In this document: positions 1 through 7,049 of the stretch, one piece after another | How positions within the stretch are numbered: the first letter of the stretch is position 1 | How the letters are laid out: every line of letters starts with the position of its first letter | Assembly: GCA_036389695.1 (NCBI GenBank) | Contig: DASVWG010000233.1 | Coordinates: 1-24,417, forward strand | DNA: 24,417 nucleotides | Source: JALZHR01 sp036389695 | GTDB taxonomy: Bacteria > Acidobacteriota > Blastocatellia > Pyrinomonadales > Pyrinomonadaceae | Direction of reading: 5' to 3' | Made by a program: the position numbers and the translations under genes | Notes under the pieces: model-generated | Told to the model about the DNA's origin: nothing | What the model saw: only the letters and a program-made list of their open reading frames with translations | The model's database searches: none

Positions 1-23
1 CAACACACTCTTAGGACACTACC
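1..23 (+). repeat. Second copy of the IS right-end sequence (partial, outside the main element)
   Basis: Bases 11-23 (TTAGGACACTACC) are identical to the outermost 13 bases of the right inverted repeat at 2786-2798. Bases 1-7 (CAACACA) also match that repeat further in, with a three-base CTC replacing AA between the two blocks. The block is followed directly by GAAATGTA, as at the true right end. I infer that it is the right terminus of another, slightly diverged copy of the same element, most of which lies left of the window. Confidence 0.6.
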
Positions 24-31
24 GAAATGTA
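24..31 (+). repeat. Left target-site duplication (GAAATGTA)
   Basis: The eight bases GAAATGTA lie directly outside the left terminal repeat and recur directly outside the right one (2799-2806). An 8-9 bp duplication is normal for IS1-family insertions. This pair fixes the ends of the element. Confidence 0.85.
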
Positions 32-55
32 GGTAGTGTCCTAATTTGTGTTGCT
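32..55 (+). repeat. Left terminal inverted repeat (IRL)
   Basis: These 24 bases, starting GGTAGTGTCCTAATTTG and ending TGTTGCT, are the exact reverse complement of 2775-2798. Similarity stops abruptly beyond position 55. Confidence 0.9.
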
Positions 56-90
56 AATAAAAAATAACTTCTAGCCTCACAATTTTGTTC

Positions 91-99
91 TGTGATAAT
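91..99 (+). promoter_or_regulatory. Probable extended -10 promoter of the small cargo gene
   Basis: TGTGATAAT is an extended -10 (TGn followed by GATAAT). No good -35 is seen upstream. The ATG at 108 is only eight bases after the -10, so the transcript would be leaderless or nearly so, and there is no Shine-Dalgarno sequence. This is an inference from motif spacing. Confidence 0.4.
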
Positions 100-107
100 C
101 TAACCTT

Positions 108-326
108 ATGACGAAAAAGCCAAAGGCTAGAATGGATGAAATCGAATTAGCGAAATCGGTTTTCGATGAAATTATCGAAGAGACTGAAAGCGAAAACTGG
201 AATAAGCCAATAAGCAAAACGGCTCAAAAGGGCGGTCAAATCCGCGCCAAAAAGTTGTCAGATGAAAGAAAGACGGAAATAGCAAAAAAAGCGGCTCAAA
301 CCCGTTGGCAAAAATCTTCTAAGTAG
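108..326 (+). CDS. Small basic cargo protein of unknown function
   Basis: This 72-residue lysine-rich protein has an acidic middle (residues 8-32). Its C-terminal half carries the pattern GGQIRAKKLSDERKTEIAKK followed by AAQTRW. I recognise this G-G-x-x-R-A-x-x-L-x-x-E-R-x-x-x-I-A-x-x-A-A-x-x-R-W pattern from many small uncharacterised bacterial proteins. It looks like a helix-turn-helix-sized basic motif, but no function can be assigned. It is the only cargo gene on the transposase strand. Its end overlaps the end of the convergent toxin-like gene by eight bases. There is no Shine-Dalgarno before the ATG. Confidence 0.65.
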   Translation: MTKKPKARMDEIELAKSVFDEIIEETESENWNKPISKTAQKGGQIRAKKLSDERKTEIAKKAAQTRWQKSSK

Positions 327-717
327 TCTCTTCTGTTGGCGGATTGTTCGGGTCTTCGATAGTGCGAACGTTCGGTGACTCCAATCCTGCGCGAAGTTTA
401 TTTTGAAATAGCGGATTATTGTCGTCTTGCGCCGCGCTATCACCTTTTTTAAAAAGTTTTATGTAAAAAACAGTATAGGAACAATCGGTATGGTGTCCGA
501 TATAATAAATACGATGCCGACCGATTGTTTCTTTTCTGATGTGCCGGAGGTCTTCCGGCATTTGCCTAAGATGCGTGGACAACGCATCTAATAGCCCTGC
601 TGTTGTTGTGTTAGCACCAAATGCCCTGCTAACGATTTTCTTTTCAACTTGTTTACGCTCACCTAGAAGTGAGTCTAATTGTTCGTTACTTGTATTATTC
701 AGTGTCAGGGAACACAC
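319..717 (-). CDS. RelE/ParE-like putative toxin (IS cargo)
   Basis: The protein is about 132 residues. Its core reads RHIRKETIGRHRIYYIG followed by a YTVFYIKLFKK strand, resembling the arginine- and beta-rich core of RelE/ParE-type toxins (repeated basic residues, R-x-R-I-Y-Y, then V-F-Y-I-K). A proline-rich tail follows. The start is taken as GTG at 717 because a clean GGAGG (728-724 on this strand) lies six bases before it. The open frame continues upstream to an ATG at 732. It overlaps the end of the upstream antitoxin-like gene by 23 bases, as translationally coupled toxin-antitoxin pairs often do. The family call is by eye and tentative; it may be a cargo protein with no toxin role. Confidence 0.5.
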   Translation of the reverse strand: MCSLTLNNTSNEQLDSLLGERKQVEKKIVSRAFGANTTTAGLLDALSTHLRQMPEDLRHIRKETIGRHRIYYIGHHTDCSYTVFYIKLFKKGDSAAQDDNNPLFQNKLRAGLESPNVRTIEDPNNPPTEETT

Positions 718-1204
718 GGGCAGCCTCCACATCAACAAGAGCGTTTCTAAGGGCTTCTAGTAATTCGGGGTCTTGAGCGTCAATAGCGTTTTCCATTTCA
801 TCAATGTCTACATTCGCGCCGTTGAGTTGAGCAACTTTTCTTATAAAAGAAATCGCGCCCGCTATTTGAGAAAATGAAAGTGTCGGACATTCCTCTTGAA
901 TCCTATCGTAATCAATATATTCATCAATTAATTCGACAATTTCATAGAGAAATACAGGTCTTGAATCGTTGCCAATCAAAGCGGGCAAATAGTGATGTTC
1001 AGGTAATATTTGCACATAACCTCCCGTCGAAACACTTAACTCAGCAAATGTTTTAAGTAAAGTGATACTACTAAAAAGAGAGGCAGACGAATCTGCATAG
1101 GCAGCTAAATTATCAACGGAATCTTGCGCGCTAGAAACCGTTGCCGAATTTGCCATTGTTGAATCTGCCAAGCTAAGCTTTACTGTGATGTCTTGTCCTA
1201 ACAT
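695..1204 (-). CDS. Putative antitoxin-like partner protein (IS cargo)
   Basis: This is a 169-residue acidic protein. The N-terminal third is rich in Ser and Ala. The middle and C-terminus contain a DUF433-like stretch, Y-D-R-I-Q-E-E-C-P-T-L-S-F-S-Q-I-A-G-A-I, the type of small helical segment found in several antitoxin families. An acidic helix and the ending FPDTE follow. I start it at the ATG at 1204; a TTG at 1210 is also in frame. It begins nine bases after the stop of the DUF3467-like gene and overlaps the downstream toxin-like gene, so the three form one transcription unit. The antitoxin role is inferred from position and the weak motif. Confidence 0.5.
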   Translation of the reverse strand: MLGQDITVKLSLADSTMANSATVSSAQDSVDNLAAYADSSASLFSSITLLKTFAELSVSTGGYVQILPEHHYLPALIGNDSRPVFLYEIVELIDEYIDYDRIQEECPTLSFSQIAGAISFIRKVAQLNGANVDIDEMENAIDAQDPELLEALRNALVDVEAARVFPDTE

Positions 1205-1212
1205 AATCAAAT

Positions 1213-1620
1213 TTATATATCTTCTTTAGAATTTTCCGGCTCTTCATCAACTTTTGATTCTTCCTTAAGTTTGGAAGTTTCTGCGCGAAGTCTTTCAAGA
1301 TTCGCTGTCATCGCTTTGATGTTCTCTTCCATTTGTTTAGGTGTCAAAAGAATTTGAGCTACGCAGACTGTATCAACCGATTTTATGTTGTTAACCTCTT
1401 CTGTAGTAAAGGCAAGCGGGTGCTTTGCTTGAAAAAAGTATAAAGTGAACATTCCGTTTCTGTTTTGCACCACTAATCCGTCAGAATAAAGCACAGGCAG
1501 GTCGGGAGGTATTACACGCCTAATAGGAATTTCCCTTTCTTCATCTATAATTCTTTCAAATATGTTTGATTTTGTGTTCACCTTTGGTTTAGGAAACAAA
1601 TTTCGATTTTTTTTAGACAT
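1213..1620 (-). CDS. DUF3467-like protein, first gene of the cargo cluster
   Basis: The protein has 135 residues. Residues 40-105 read P-V-L-Y-S-D-G-L-V-V-Q, then a F-T-L-Y-F strand, then V-A-Q-I-L-L-T-P-K-Q and an N-L-E-R-L helix. This order (a 'Y-x-N/D-G' strand, a beta meander, a 'P-x-x-A/M' turn and a helix) resembles DUF3467. The C-terminus is a charged coiled-coil-like tail (about 105-135). It is the promoter-proximal gene of the minus-strand cluster. It diverges from the transposase across a 209-bp gap. Function unknown; the family match needs a profile search. Confidence 0.55.
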   Translation of the reverse strand: MSKKNRNLFPKPKVNTKSNIFERIIDEEREIPIRRVIPPDLPVLYSDGLVVQNRNGMFTLYFFQAKHPLAFTTEEVNNIKSVDTVCVAQILLTPKQMEENIKAMTANLERLRAETSKLKEESKVDEEPENSKEDI

Positions 1621-1768
1621 ACCATTTCGGCATACTTATTGCCTTAAGCTAACAGAATAATTTATCACAAGTTGGTGCTATTTAATAGTAAAACGCTCAA
1701 CGGTGTCAATCTAAAAATGAAAAAATCTGAAACACTATGATTTTGTGGTGCTTTTGTTTATTTTATGC

Positions 1769-1797
1769 TTGCTATTCGCTTAATTATGAAGTATAAT
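1769..1797 (+). promoter_or_regulatory. Transposase promoter (TTGCTA - 17 bp - TATAAT)
   Basis: A -35-like TTGCTA (1769-1774) and a perfect TATAAT (1792-1797) are separated by the optimal 17 bp. They lie 33 bases upstream of the transposase ATG. The rest of the divergent gap (1621-1768) is AT-rich; I found no convincing promoter for the minus-strand cluster in it, although one must exist. Confidence 0.6.
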
Positions 1798-1829
1798 TTT
1801 TCTTGTAAGTTATTGATAAGAAAAAGATT

Positions 1830-2789
1830 ATGAACTGTCCAGACTGTAACAAACTTTCCAAGAAAAACGGCAAAGACCGACACGACAAACAAAGATTCAA
1901 GTGTTTGGCTTGCGGCAAAACTTTCACCGCGACCGGAAAACTTGAAGGCAAAAAGTTGTCAGCCGATAAGATTGAGCTGTGCATACAGCTTCTAGTTGAA
2001 GGTAATTCTATTCGCTCGACAGAGCGCATTACTGGCGTTCACCGCGATACGATTATTCGTTTACTCGAAACCGTTGGCGAAAGGTGTTTGGCGATTCAAG
2101 AAACGCTCGTCAGAAACGTAAAAGTAGAAAATATTGAAGCCGACGAAATTTGGGCGTATATCGGAATGAAACAAAAGACCGCGAACAAAAACGGTTTCGG
2201 TGATGATGAAACAAAAGGCAGCGTTTACACTTTTACGGCGATTGAAAAAGATTCAAAGTTAATCGTTGCTTGGCATCTTGGAAAACGCTCAGAACAAGAC
2301 GCGCTCATTTTTTTGGAAAAGCTGTATGTGGCGACTGAACCGACAAAACGCTTTCAAATGTCCACTGATGCGTTCAAAGGCTATGACCACACCGTTAATG
2401 AAGTGTTAGGAACAAAAGTAGATTACGGGCAGGTCATCAAACTTTATCGCGCGTCAAAATCTGATGATGTTCGCTATTCGCCAAGTGAGTGTATCGGCAT
2501 CAAAAAGAAAATCATTTGCGGCAATCCGATTAAAGAAAAAATCTCGACTTCCATTGTCGAAAGGTCGAATCTCACGATGCGAATGAGTATTCGCCGTTTT
2601 ACGAGATTGACGAATGCTTTCTCGAAAAAGTTTGAGAATCACAATTACGCTTTAGCTTTGTTTTTCGCTTACTATAATTTTTGCCGTTCACATAAGAGTT
2701 TAGACAATGTTACACCAGCTATGGCGGCTGGACTTTCAAAGTCAATTTGGACGCTGAAAGACTTAATTGGAATCAGCAACACAAATTAG
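1830..2789 (+). CDS. IS1-family-like DDE transposase
   Basis: This 319-residue protein would cut and join the element's ends. Residues 3-30 form an N-terminal zinc ribbon (CPDCNKL, then CLACGKTF), and about 45-85 a helix-turn-helix (NSIRSTERITGVHRDTIIRL). The catalytic region follows: IEADEIWAYIG (first Asp, about residue 109), FQMSTDAFKGY (second Asp, about residue 179), then a late acidic residue in SIVERSNLTMRMSIRRFTR. The W-x-Y-I-G and E-R-x-N-L-T-x-R motifs are those of single-ORF IS1-type transposases, as opposed to IS1595 enzymes with an ISXO2 domain. The stop codon lies within the right terminal repeat. Full-length and apparently intact. Confidence 0.85.
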   Translation: MNCPDCNKLSKKNGKDRHDKQRFKCLACGKTFTATGKLEGKKLSADKIELCIQLLVEGNSIRSTERITGVHRDTIIRLLETVGERCLAIQETLVRNVKVENIEADEIWAYIGMKQKTANKNGFGDDETKGSVYTFTAIEKDSKLIVAWHLGKRSEQDALIFLEKLYVATEPTKRFQMSTDAFKGYDHTVNEVLGTKVDYGQVIKLYRASKSDDVRYSPSECIGIKKKIICGNPIKEKISTSIVERSNLTMRMSIRRFTRLTNAFSKKFENHNYALALFFAYYNFCRSHKSLDNVTPAMAAGLSKSIWTLKDLIGISNTN

Positions 2790-2798
2790 GACACTACC
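2775..2798 (+). repeat. Right terminal inverted repeat (IRR)
   Basis: These 24 bases (AGCAACACAAATTAG, then GACACTACC) are the perfect reverse complement of 32-55. They supply the last codons and the TAG stop of the transposase gene. Confidence 0.9.
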
Positions 2799-2806
2799 GA
2801 AATGTA
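2799..2806 (+). repeat. Right target-site duplication (GAAATGTA)
   Basis: A direct copy of 24-31, immediately outside the right terminal repeat. It marks the boundary between element and host chromosome. Confidence 0.85.
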
Positions 2807-2813
2807 GAAAGTC

Positions 2814-2843
2814 TTAACATCAATCGCCTGAAAGTGTTATAAT
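2814..2843 (+). promoter_or_regulatory. Promoter of the CNNM/CorC-type gene (TTAACA - 18 bp - TATAAT)
   Basis: TTAACA (2814-2819) and a perfect TATAAT (2838-2843) are separated by 18 bp. The -35 begins only eight bases after the IS target duplication, so the promoter core survived the insertion but anything upstream of it was displaced. Confidence 0.55.
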
Positions 2844-2904
2844 CGAAAAACATTTTTCGGATTTTCAAAATTGATTTTTTGAAGAGATAATATATTTCTT
2901 AGCA

Positions 2905-4278
2905 ATGGACGATTCTTTCAGTAATATTCTGCTTTTCTTCGCGGGCGATGTTTCCGCCGTTCCCGAACAGGCATCTTCCTGGGTTTCAATCGTTTTAAAA
3001 ATCTTCGCGGTTTTGCTGCTGGTCGCTTTAAACGGCTTTTTCGTCGCGGCGGAATTCGCTTACGTCGGCGTGCGCCGCTCGCGCATCGAAACGCTTGCCG
3101 CCGATGGCAACAAAAGCGCGCAGCGGCTGCTCAATCTGCTCAATAATCTGAACGCTTATCTTTCCGCCTCGCAGCTTGGCATCACGCTCGCTTCGTTAGG
3201 CTTAGGCGCGCTCGGCGAGCCGGTCGTCGAAGCGATGCTCGGCGGCGTTTTTGACAATTTGCCGGCATGGATAGCAAACTGGCGGCATTTTATTTCTTAC
3301 GGCATTGCTTTTGTCATCATCACGACTCTGCACATTATTCTCGGCGAGCAGGCGCCGAAGCTCGTCGGGCTGCAGCTAGCCGAACGAGTGGCGATGGCGA
3401 CGGCGCTGCCGATGCTGATTTTTTATAAAGTTTTCAAGCCTTTCATCCACGCTCTGGATTGGGCGAGCGCGAAAACCGTTAATCTTTTCGGCTTGCACGC
3501 GACCAGCGCGCACGCCTCGATTTACACGGAAGAAGAAATTCGCCAGCTCGTCAAAATTTCGGAAGAAAGCGGGCATTTGAATAAGGAAGAACGCAAGCTT
3601 ATCAACCGCATTTTCGAGTTTTCCGAAACGACCGTCCGCGAGGCGATGATTCCGCGCACGGAAATCGCCGCGATTTCGGCAAACTGCACGGTCGAAGAAA
3701 TAGCGCGTTCTTTTCGTCAATACGGCTACTCGCGCCTGCCGGTTTACCGCGAATCGCTCGACGACATCGCGGGCGTCATTCACTCGAAAGACGTGATGCC
3801 GTTTCTGCTGCGCCCGAAGGCTTTCCAGCTCGACAAAATTTTGCAAAAGCCGGTTTACGTCGTCGATACGGCGCGGCTCGAAGACGTTCTGCGCCAGATG
3901 CAGAAAGAAAAATTTCATTTCGGCTTTGTCGTCGACGAGCACGGCGGCGACGAGGGAATTATTACGCTCGAAGACCTGCTGGAAGAAATCGTCGGCGATA
4001 TCTCCGACGAGCACGACGAGGAAGTCAACGAGCAGATTCAGAAAATTAAAGACGGTTTATACTTGCTGGACGGCGGGCTCGCCGTGCGCGATTTGAATCG
4101 CCGTTTAGGTTTAAATCTCCCGGTTTCGGAGAGCTACACGACCGTTGCCGGATTTTTGATGAACGAATCCGGGCAAATTTTGAACGAAGGCGAAAGCGTC
4201 CCGTTCAACGGTCACGTTTTCCACATCGAAAAAGTCGATAAACGCCGAATTTTACGTGTGAGGCTGGAGAAAACCTGA
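2905..4278 (+). CDS. CNNM/CBS/CorC-HlyC family membrane protein (hemolysin family, Mg/Co transport-associated)
   Basis: The protein has 457 residues, a normal length for the family. Residues 25-220 form the CNNM (DUF21) membrane domain with about four hydrophobic segments and the conserved N-G-F-F-V-A-A-E-F-A-Y and S-A-S-Q-L-G-I-T-L-A-S-L-G-L-G. Two CBS domains follow (about 248-365; first starts at MIPRTE, second contains VVDEHGGDEGIITLEDLLEE). A CorC_HlyC domain (about 382-455) ends the protein. Members are membrane proteins linked to Mg2+/Co2+ efflux or tolerance; the historical 'hemolysin' name is not evidence of lysis. The ATG lacks a close Shine-Dalgarno sequence. The stop overlaps the next start (TGATG), so the two genes are coupled. 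Confidence 0.9.
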   Translation: MDDSFSNILLFFAGDVSAVPEQASSWVSIVLKIFAVLLLVALNGFFVAAEFAYVGVRRSRIETLAADGNKSAQRLLNLLNNLNAYLSASQLGITLASLGLGALGEPVVEAMLGGVFDNLPAWIANWRHFISYGIAFVIITTLHIILGEQAPKLVGLQLAERVAMATALPMLIFYKVFKPFIHALDWASAKTVNLFGLHATSAHASIYTEEEIRQLVKISEESGHLNKEERKLINRIFEFSETTVREAMIPRTEIAAISANCTVEEIARSFRQYGYSRLPVYRESLDDIAGVIHSKDVMPFLLRPKAFQLDKILQKPVYVVDTARLEDVLRQMQKEKFHFGFVVDEHGGDEGIITLEDLLEEIVGDISDEHDEEVNEQIQKIKDGLYLLDGGLAVRDLNRRLGLNLPVSESYTTVAGFLMNESGQILNEGESVPFNGHVFHIEKVDKRRILRVRLEKT

Positions 4279-4937
4279 TGACGAAGCCGAAGCTTTTGTT
4301 TTCGATTTTGTTCGTTTGTCTCTCTGCCGTCGCTTCTTTCGCCCAGACAGATGTTCAGGATAGAGACTTTAACGTCTTCATTTCGATAAAAGACCAGACC
4401 CTTTTACAAACTTCCGCCGATTCGGCGATTGCTTCTTTCGCTCAGACGAACGCTTCGCAGCAGCCGGTTGAGATTTCCGTTTCATCGGAGAATCCGACCT
4501 TTTTCGTCAACACCGGCGCGTGGCTGGTGAAAGTAAAAATCACCAACAACAAAAGGAAAACTTTGAAGACGAAAAATTTGGGCGTATTTTCTTTTATTTT
4601 CGGCAAGCCTGGTGAGGTTTCAATTGGACGAGACTTTTCGGGCGTTTACTATATTGAAGAACGAAAAATTAAACCCGGCGAATCTTTTGAGTTTGAAGTC
4701 GATTTAAGAAAACTAAACTGGAATAATCCGTCGGCGGAAGAAGCCTCCTACCTTCCCGATTCCGAAAAGCGCAGTCCTTATCAGCCGGTTTTGCCGGGCA
4801 ATTACGAGGTTTATATGCGGATACCTGTTTGCGACTTACTTCGCGGCTCGGGCATTGAAGAATCATGTATTGATCCGGCTATAAGCTGTTTTTCAAATAA
4901 GCTCGCCGTCAAGGTCGAGGTGAAAACGGATAAATAA
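4278..4937 (+). CDS. Secreted protein of unknown function
   Basis: The protein has 219 residues and a clear signal peptide (MTKPKLLFSILFVCLSAVAS, cleavage probably after SFA near residue 22). The mature part is rich in beta-strand patterns such as WLVKVKITNNKRKTL and KIKPGESFEFEVDL, suggesting one immunoglobulin-like sandwich. Three Cys near the C-terminus (CDLL, ESCID, ISCF) could form disulphides. It overlaps the stop of the upstream CNNM gene by one base and is probably co-translated with it. No family recognised. Confidence 0.75.
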   Translation: MTKPKLLFSILFVCLSAVASFAQTDVQDRDFNVFISIKDQTLLQTSADSAIASFAQTNASQQPVEISVSSENPTFFVNTGAWLVKVKITNNKRKTLKTKNLGVFSFIFGKPGEVSIGRDFSGVYYIEERKIKPGESFEFEVDLRKLNWNNPSAEEASYLPDSEKRSPYQPVLPGNYEVYMRIPVCDLLRGSGIEESCIDPAISCFSNKLAVKVEVKTDK

Positions 4938-5022
4938 TCGCGGCTCTGGTTTTTCCTTCCGATTCACGTTAAATTTATCAGATAAGCTTTATCAAATTTT
5001 TTTAACGGAGTCTTTTATCAAA

Positions 5023-6312
<1,290 letters not shown>

Positions 6313-6349
6313 ATAATCATTCACGGCAAAACGGCTTCCGAAAAGCGTC

Positions 6350-6385
6350 AATCTCCTGTTTACAAATTAAAACAGGAGATTTTTT
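6350..6385 (+). terminator. Intrinsic terminator of eno whose 3' arm contains the next gene's ribosome binding site
   Basis: A perfect 12-bp stem (6350-6361 with 6370-6381) encloses an 8-base loop and runs into TTTTTT (6380-6385). The 3' arm contains AGGAG (6374-6378), nine bases before the ATG at 6388. Readthrough RNA that folds this way would therefore also hide the Shine-Dalgarno of the downstream gene. Confidence 0.75.
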
Positions 6386-6387
6386 CT

Positions 6388-6888
6388 ATGACTTTACAAA
6401 ACGAAACATCGGGAAGCCGTTTGCGCCGCATTTTCATTAACGGCATTATCACTTTTTCGCTGCTTGTTATTTTAAGCGGCTTTGCCGTCGCACAGTCGAG
6501 CGAGAAGTCTAATTTGGCTCGTGTGACCTCCAAATCCTTTTTATTAATCGATTTACCGGACTTGAAAGTAAGACAGTTTCTGTTTGTTCCGGGCGACGAT
6601 AAAAGAGTGCGCGTGCAGATTTCGAACGGCGGCAAAAAGGCTTCCACTCAATGTCGTCTGGAATTAACCGTTCGCAAAATCAACGGCACGGCGGTCGGCA
6701 GAAAATTGGAAGTAGTTCTTCCCGCGATTCAGGCAGGACAGGGAGATTGGATTAATATCGACGCTTCCGGCATTTTGCCGAAAAACGTCAGTCTGAAAGA
6801 TACGACTTTCAAGCTGATTGCCGACTCGACCAAAAGCGTCGCCGAATCGAACGAAAACAATAACGAAGTCTGGCATAACCTGAACTAA
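6388..6888 (+). CDS. Secreted CARDB-like domain protein
   Basis: The protein has 166 residues with an N-terminal hydrophobic segment (about 14-35, ending G-F-A-V-A-Q), consistent with a signal peptide. The rest is one CARDB-type beta-sandwich: D-L-K-V-R-Q-F-L-F, then V-R-V-Q-I-S-N-G-G-K-K-A-S, an intermediate L-P-A-I-Q-A-G-Q-G turn, and the diagnostic ending ADSTKSVAESNENNNEVWHN (the E-x-N-E-x-N-N motif). Such domains are extracellular adhesive or architectural modules. The start is fixed by AGGAG nine bases upstream, which is embedded in the eno terminator. Confidence 0.75.
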   Translation: MTLQNETSGSRLRRIFINGIITFSLLVILSGFAVAQSSEKSNLARVTSKSFLLIDLPDLKVRQFLFVPGDDKRVRVQISNGGKKASTQCRLELTVRKINGTAVGRKLEVVLPAIQAGQGDWINIDASGILPKNVSLKDTTFKLIADSTKSVAESNENNNEVWHNLN

Positions 6889-6987
6889 GCCGGGTTTATC
6901 GAATTTTCGAAAATTATTACCGCCGGTTATTTCCGTTCAGGTTGAAAACTGTTTTTTGTTCGGGTAATTTCTATTTGCGGAAAGAAA

Positions 6988-7034
6988 AAAATCGTCTGAA
7001 AACGCAATCTTCAAATGCGCTTTCAGACGATTTT
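6988..7034 (+). terminator. Long hairpin between the CARDB gene and the epimerase (probable bidirectional terminator)
   Basis: A 19-base left arm (6988-7006) pairs with 7016-7034 at 18 of 19 positions around a 9-base loop. It is flanked by an A-run on the left and ends in TTTT on the right. It lies 100 bases after the CARDB stop and 16 bases before the epimerase ATG. It could terminate the upstream transcript or act as an attenuator for the epimerase. Confidence 0.55.
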
Positions 7035-7049
7035 CGACCGCTAAAAAAT

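Larger units (their letters stand above)
32..2798 (+). mobile_element. IS1-family-like insertion element with four cargo genes (2,767 bp)
   Basis: The element is bounded by a perfect 24-bp inverted repeat (32-55 and 2775-2798) and a perfect 8-bp direct duplication. Its only transposase ends inside the right repeat. It also contains a small plus-strand gene and a three-gene minus-strand cluster, so it is two to three times longer than a classical IS1-type element of roughly 0.8-1.2 kb. It is AT-richer than the chromosome to its right. Because the ends match perfectly and the duplication is intact, the simplest reading is one recent insertion of the whole unit. The alternative is a composite made by recombination between two copies. 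Confidence 0.8.

Noticed and set aside
3376..4014. A 212-codon minus-strand open frame opposite the CBS region.
   Set aside because: It is the shadow of the CNNM/CBS gene. Its composition is typical of antisense reading and it has no start signal.
6988..7034. CGTCTGAA within the hairpin arms resembles the neisserial DNA uptake sequence, which also forms terminators as inverted pairs.
   Set aside because: Only 8 bases match, the leading bases of the uptake word are absent, and the gene content is not neisserial. I treat it as chance.
6942..7049. A longer N-terminus of the epimerase.
   Set aside because: It would need a TTG start and would translate through the hairpin at 6988-7034. The family's glycine-rich motif begins directly after the ATG at 7050.
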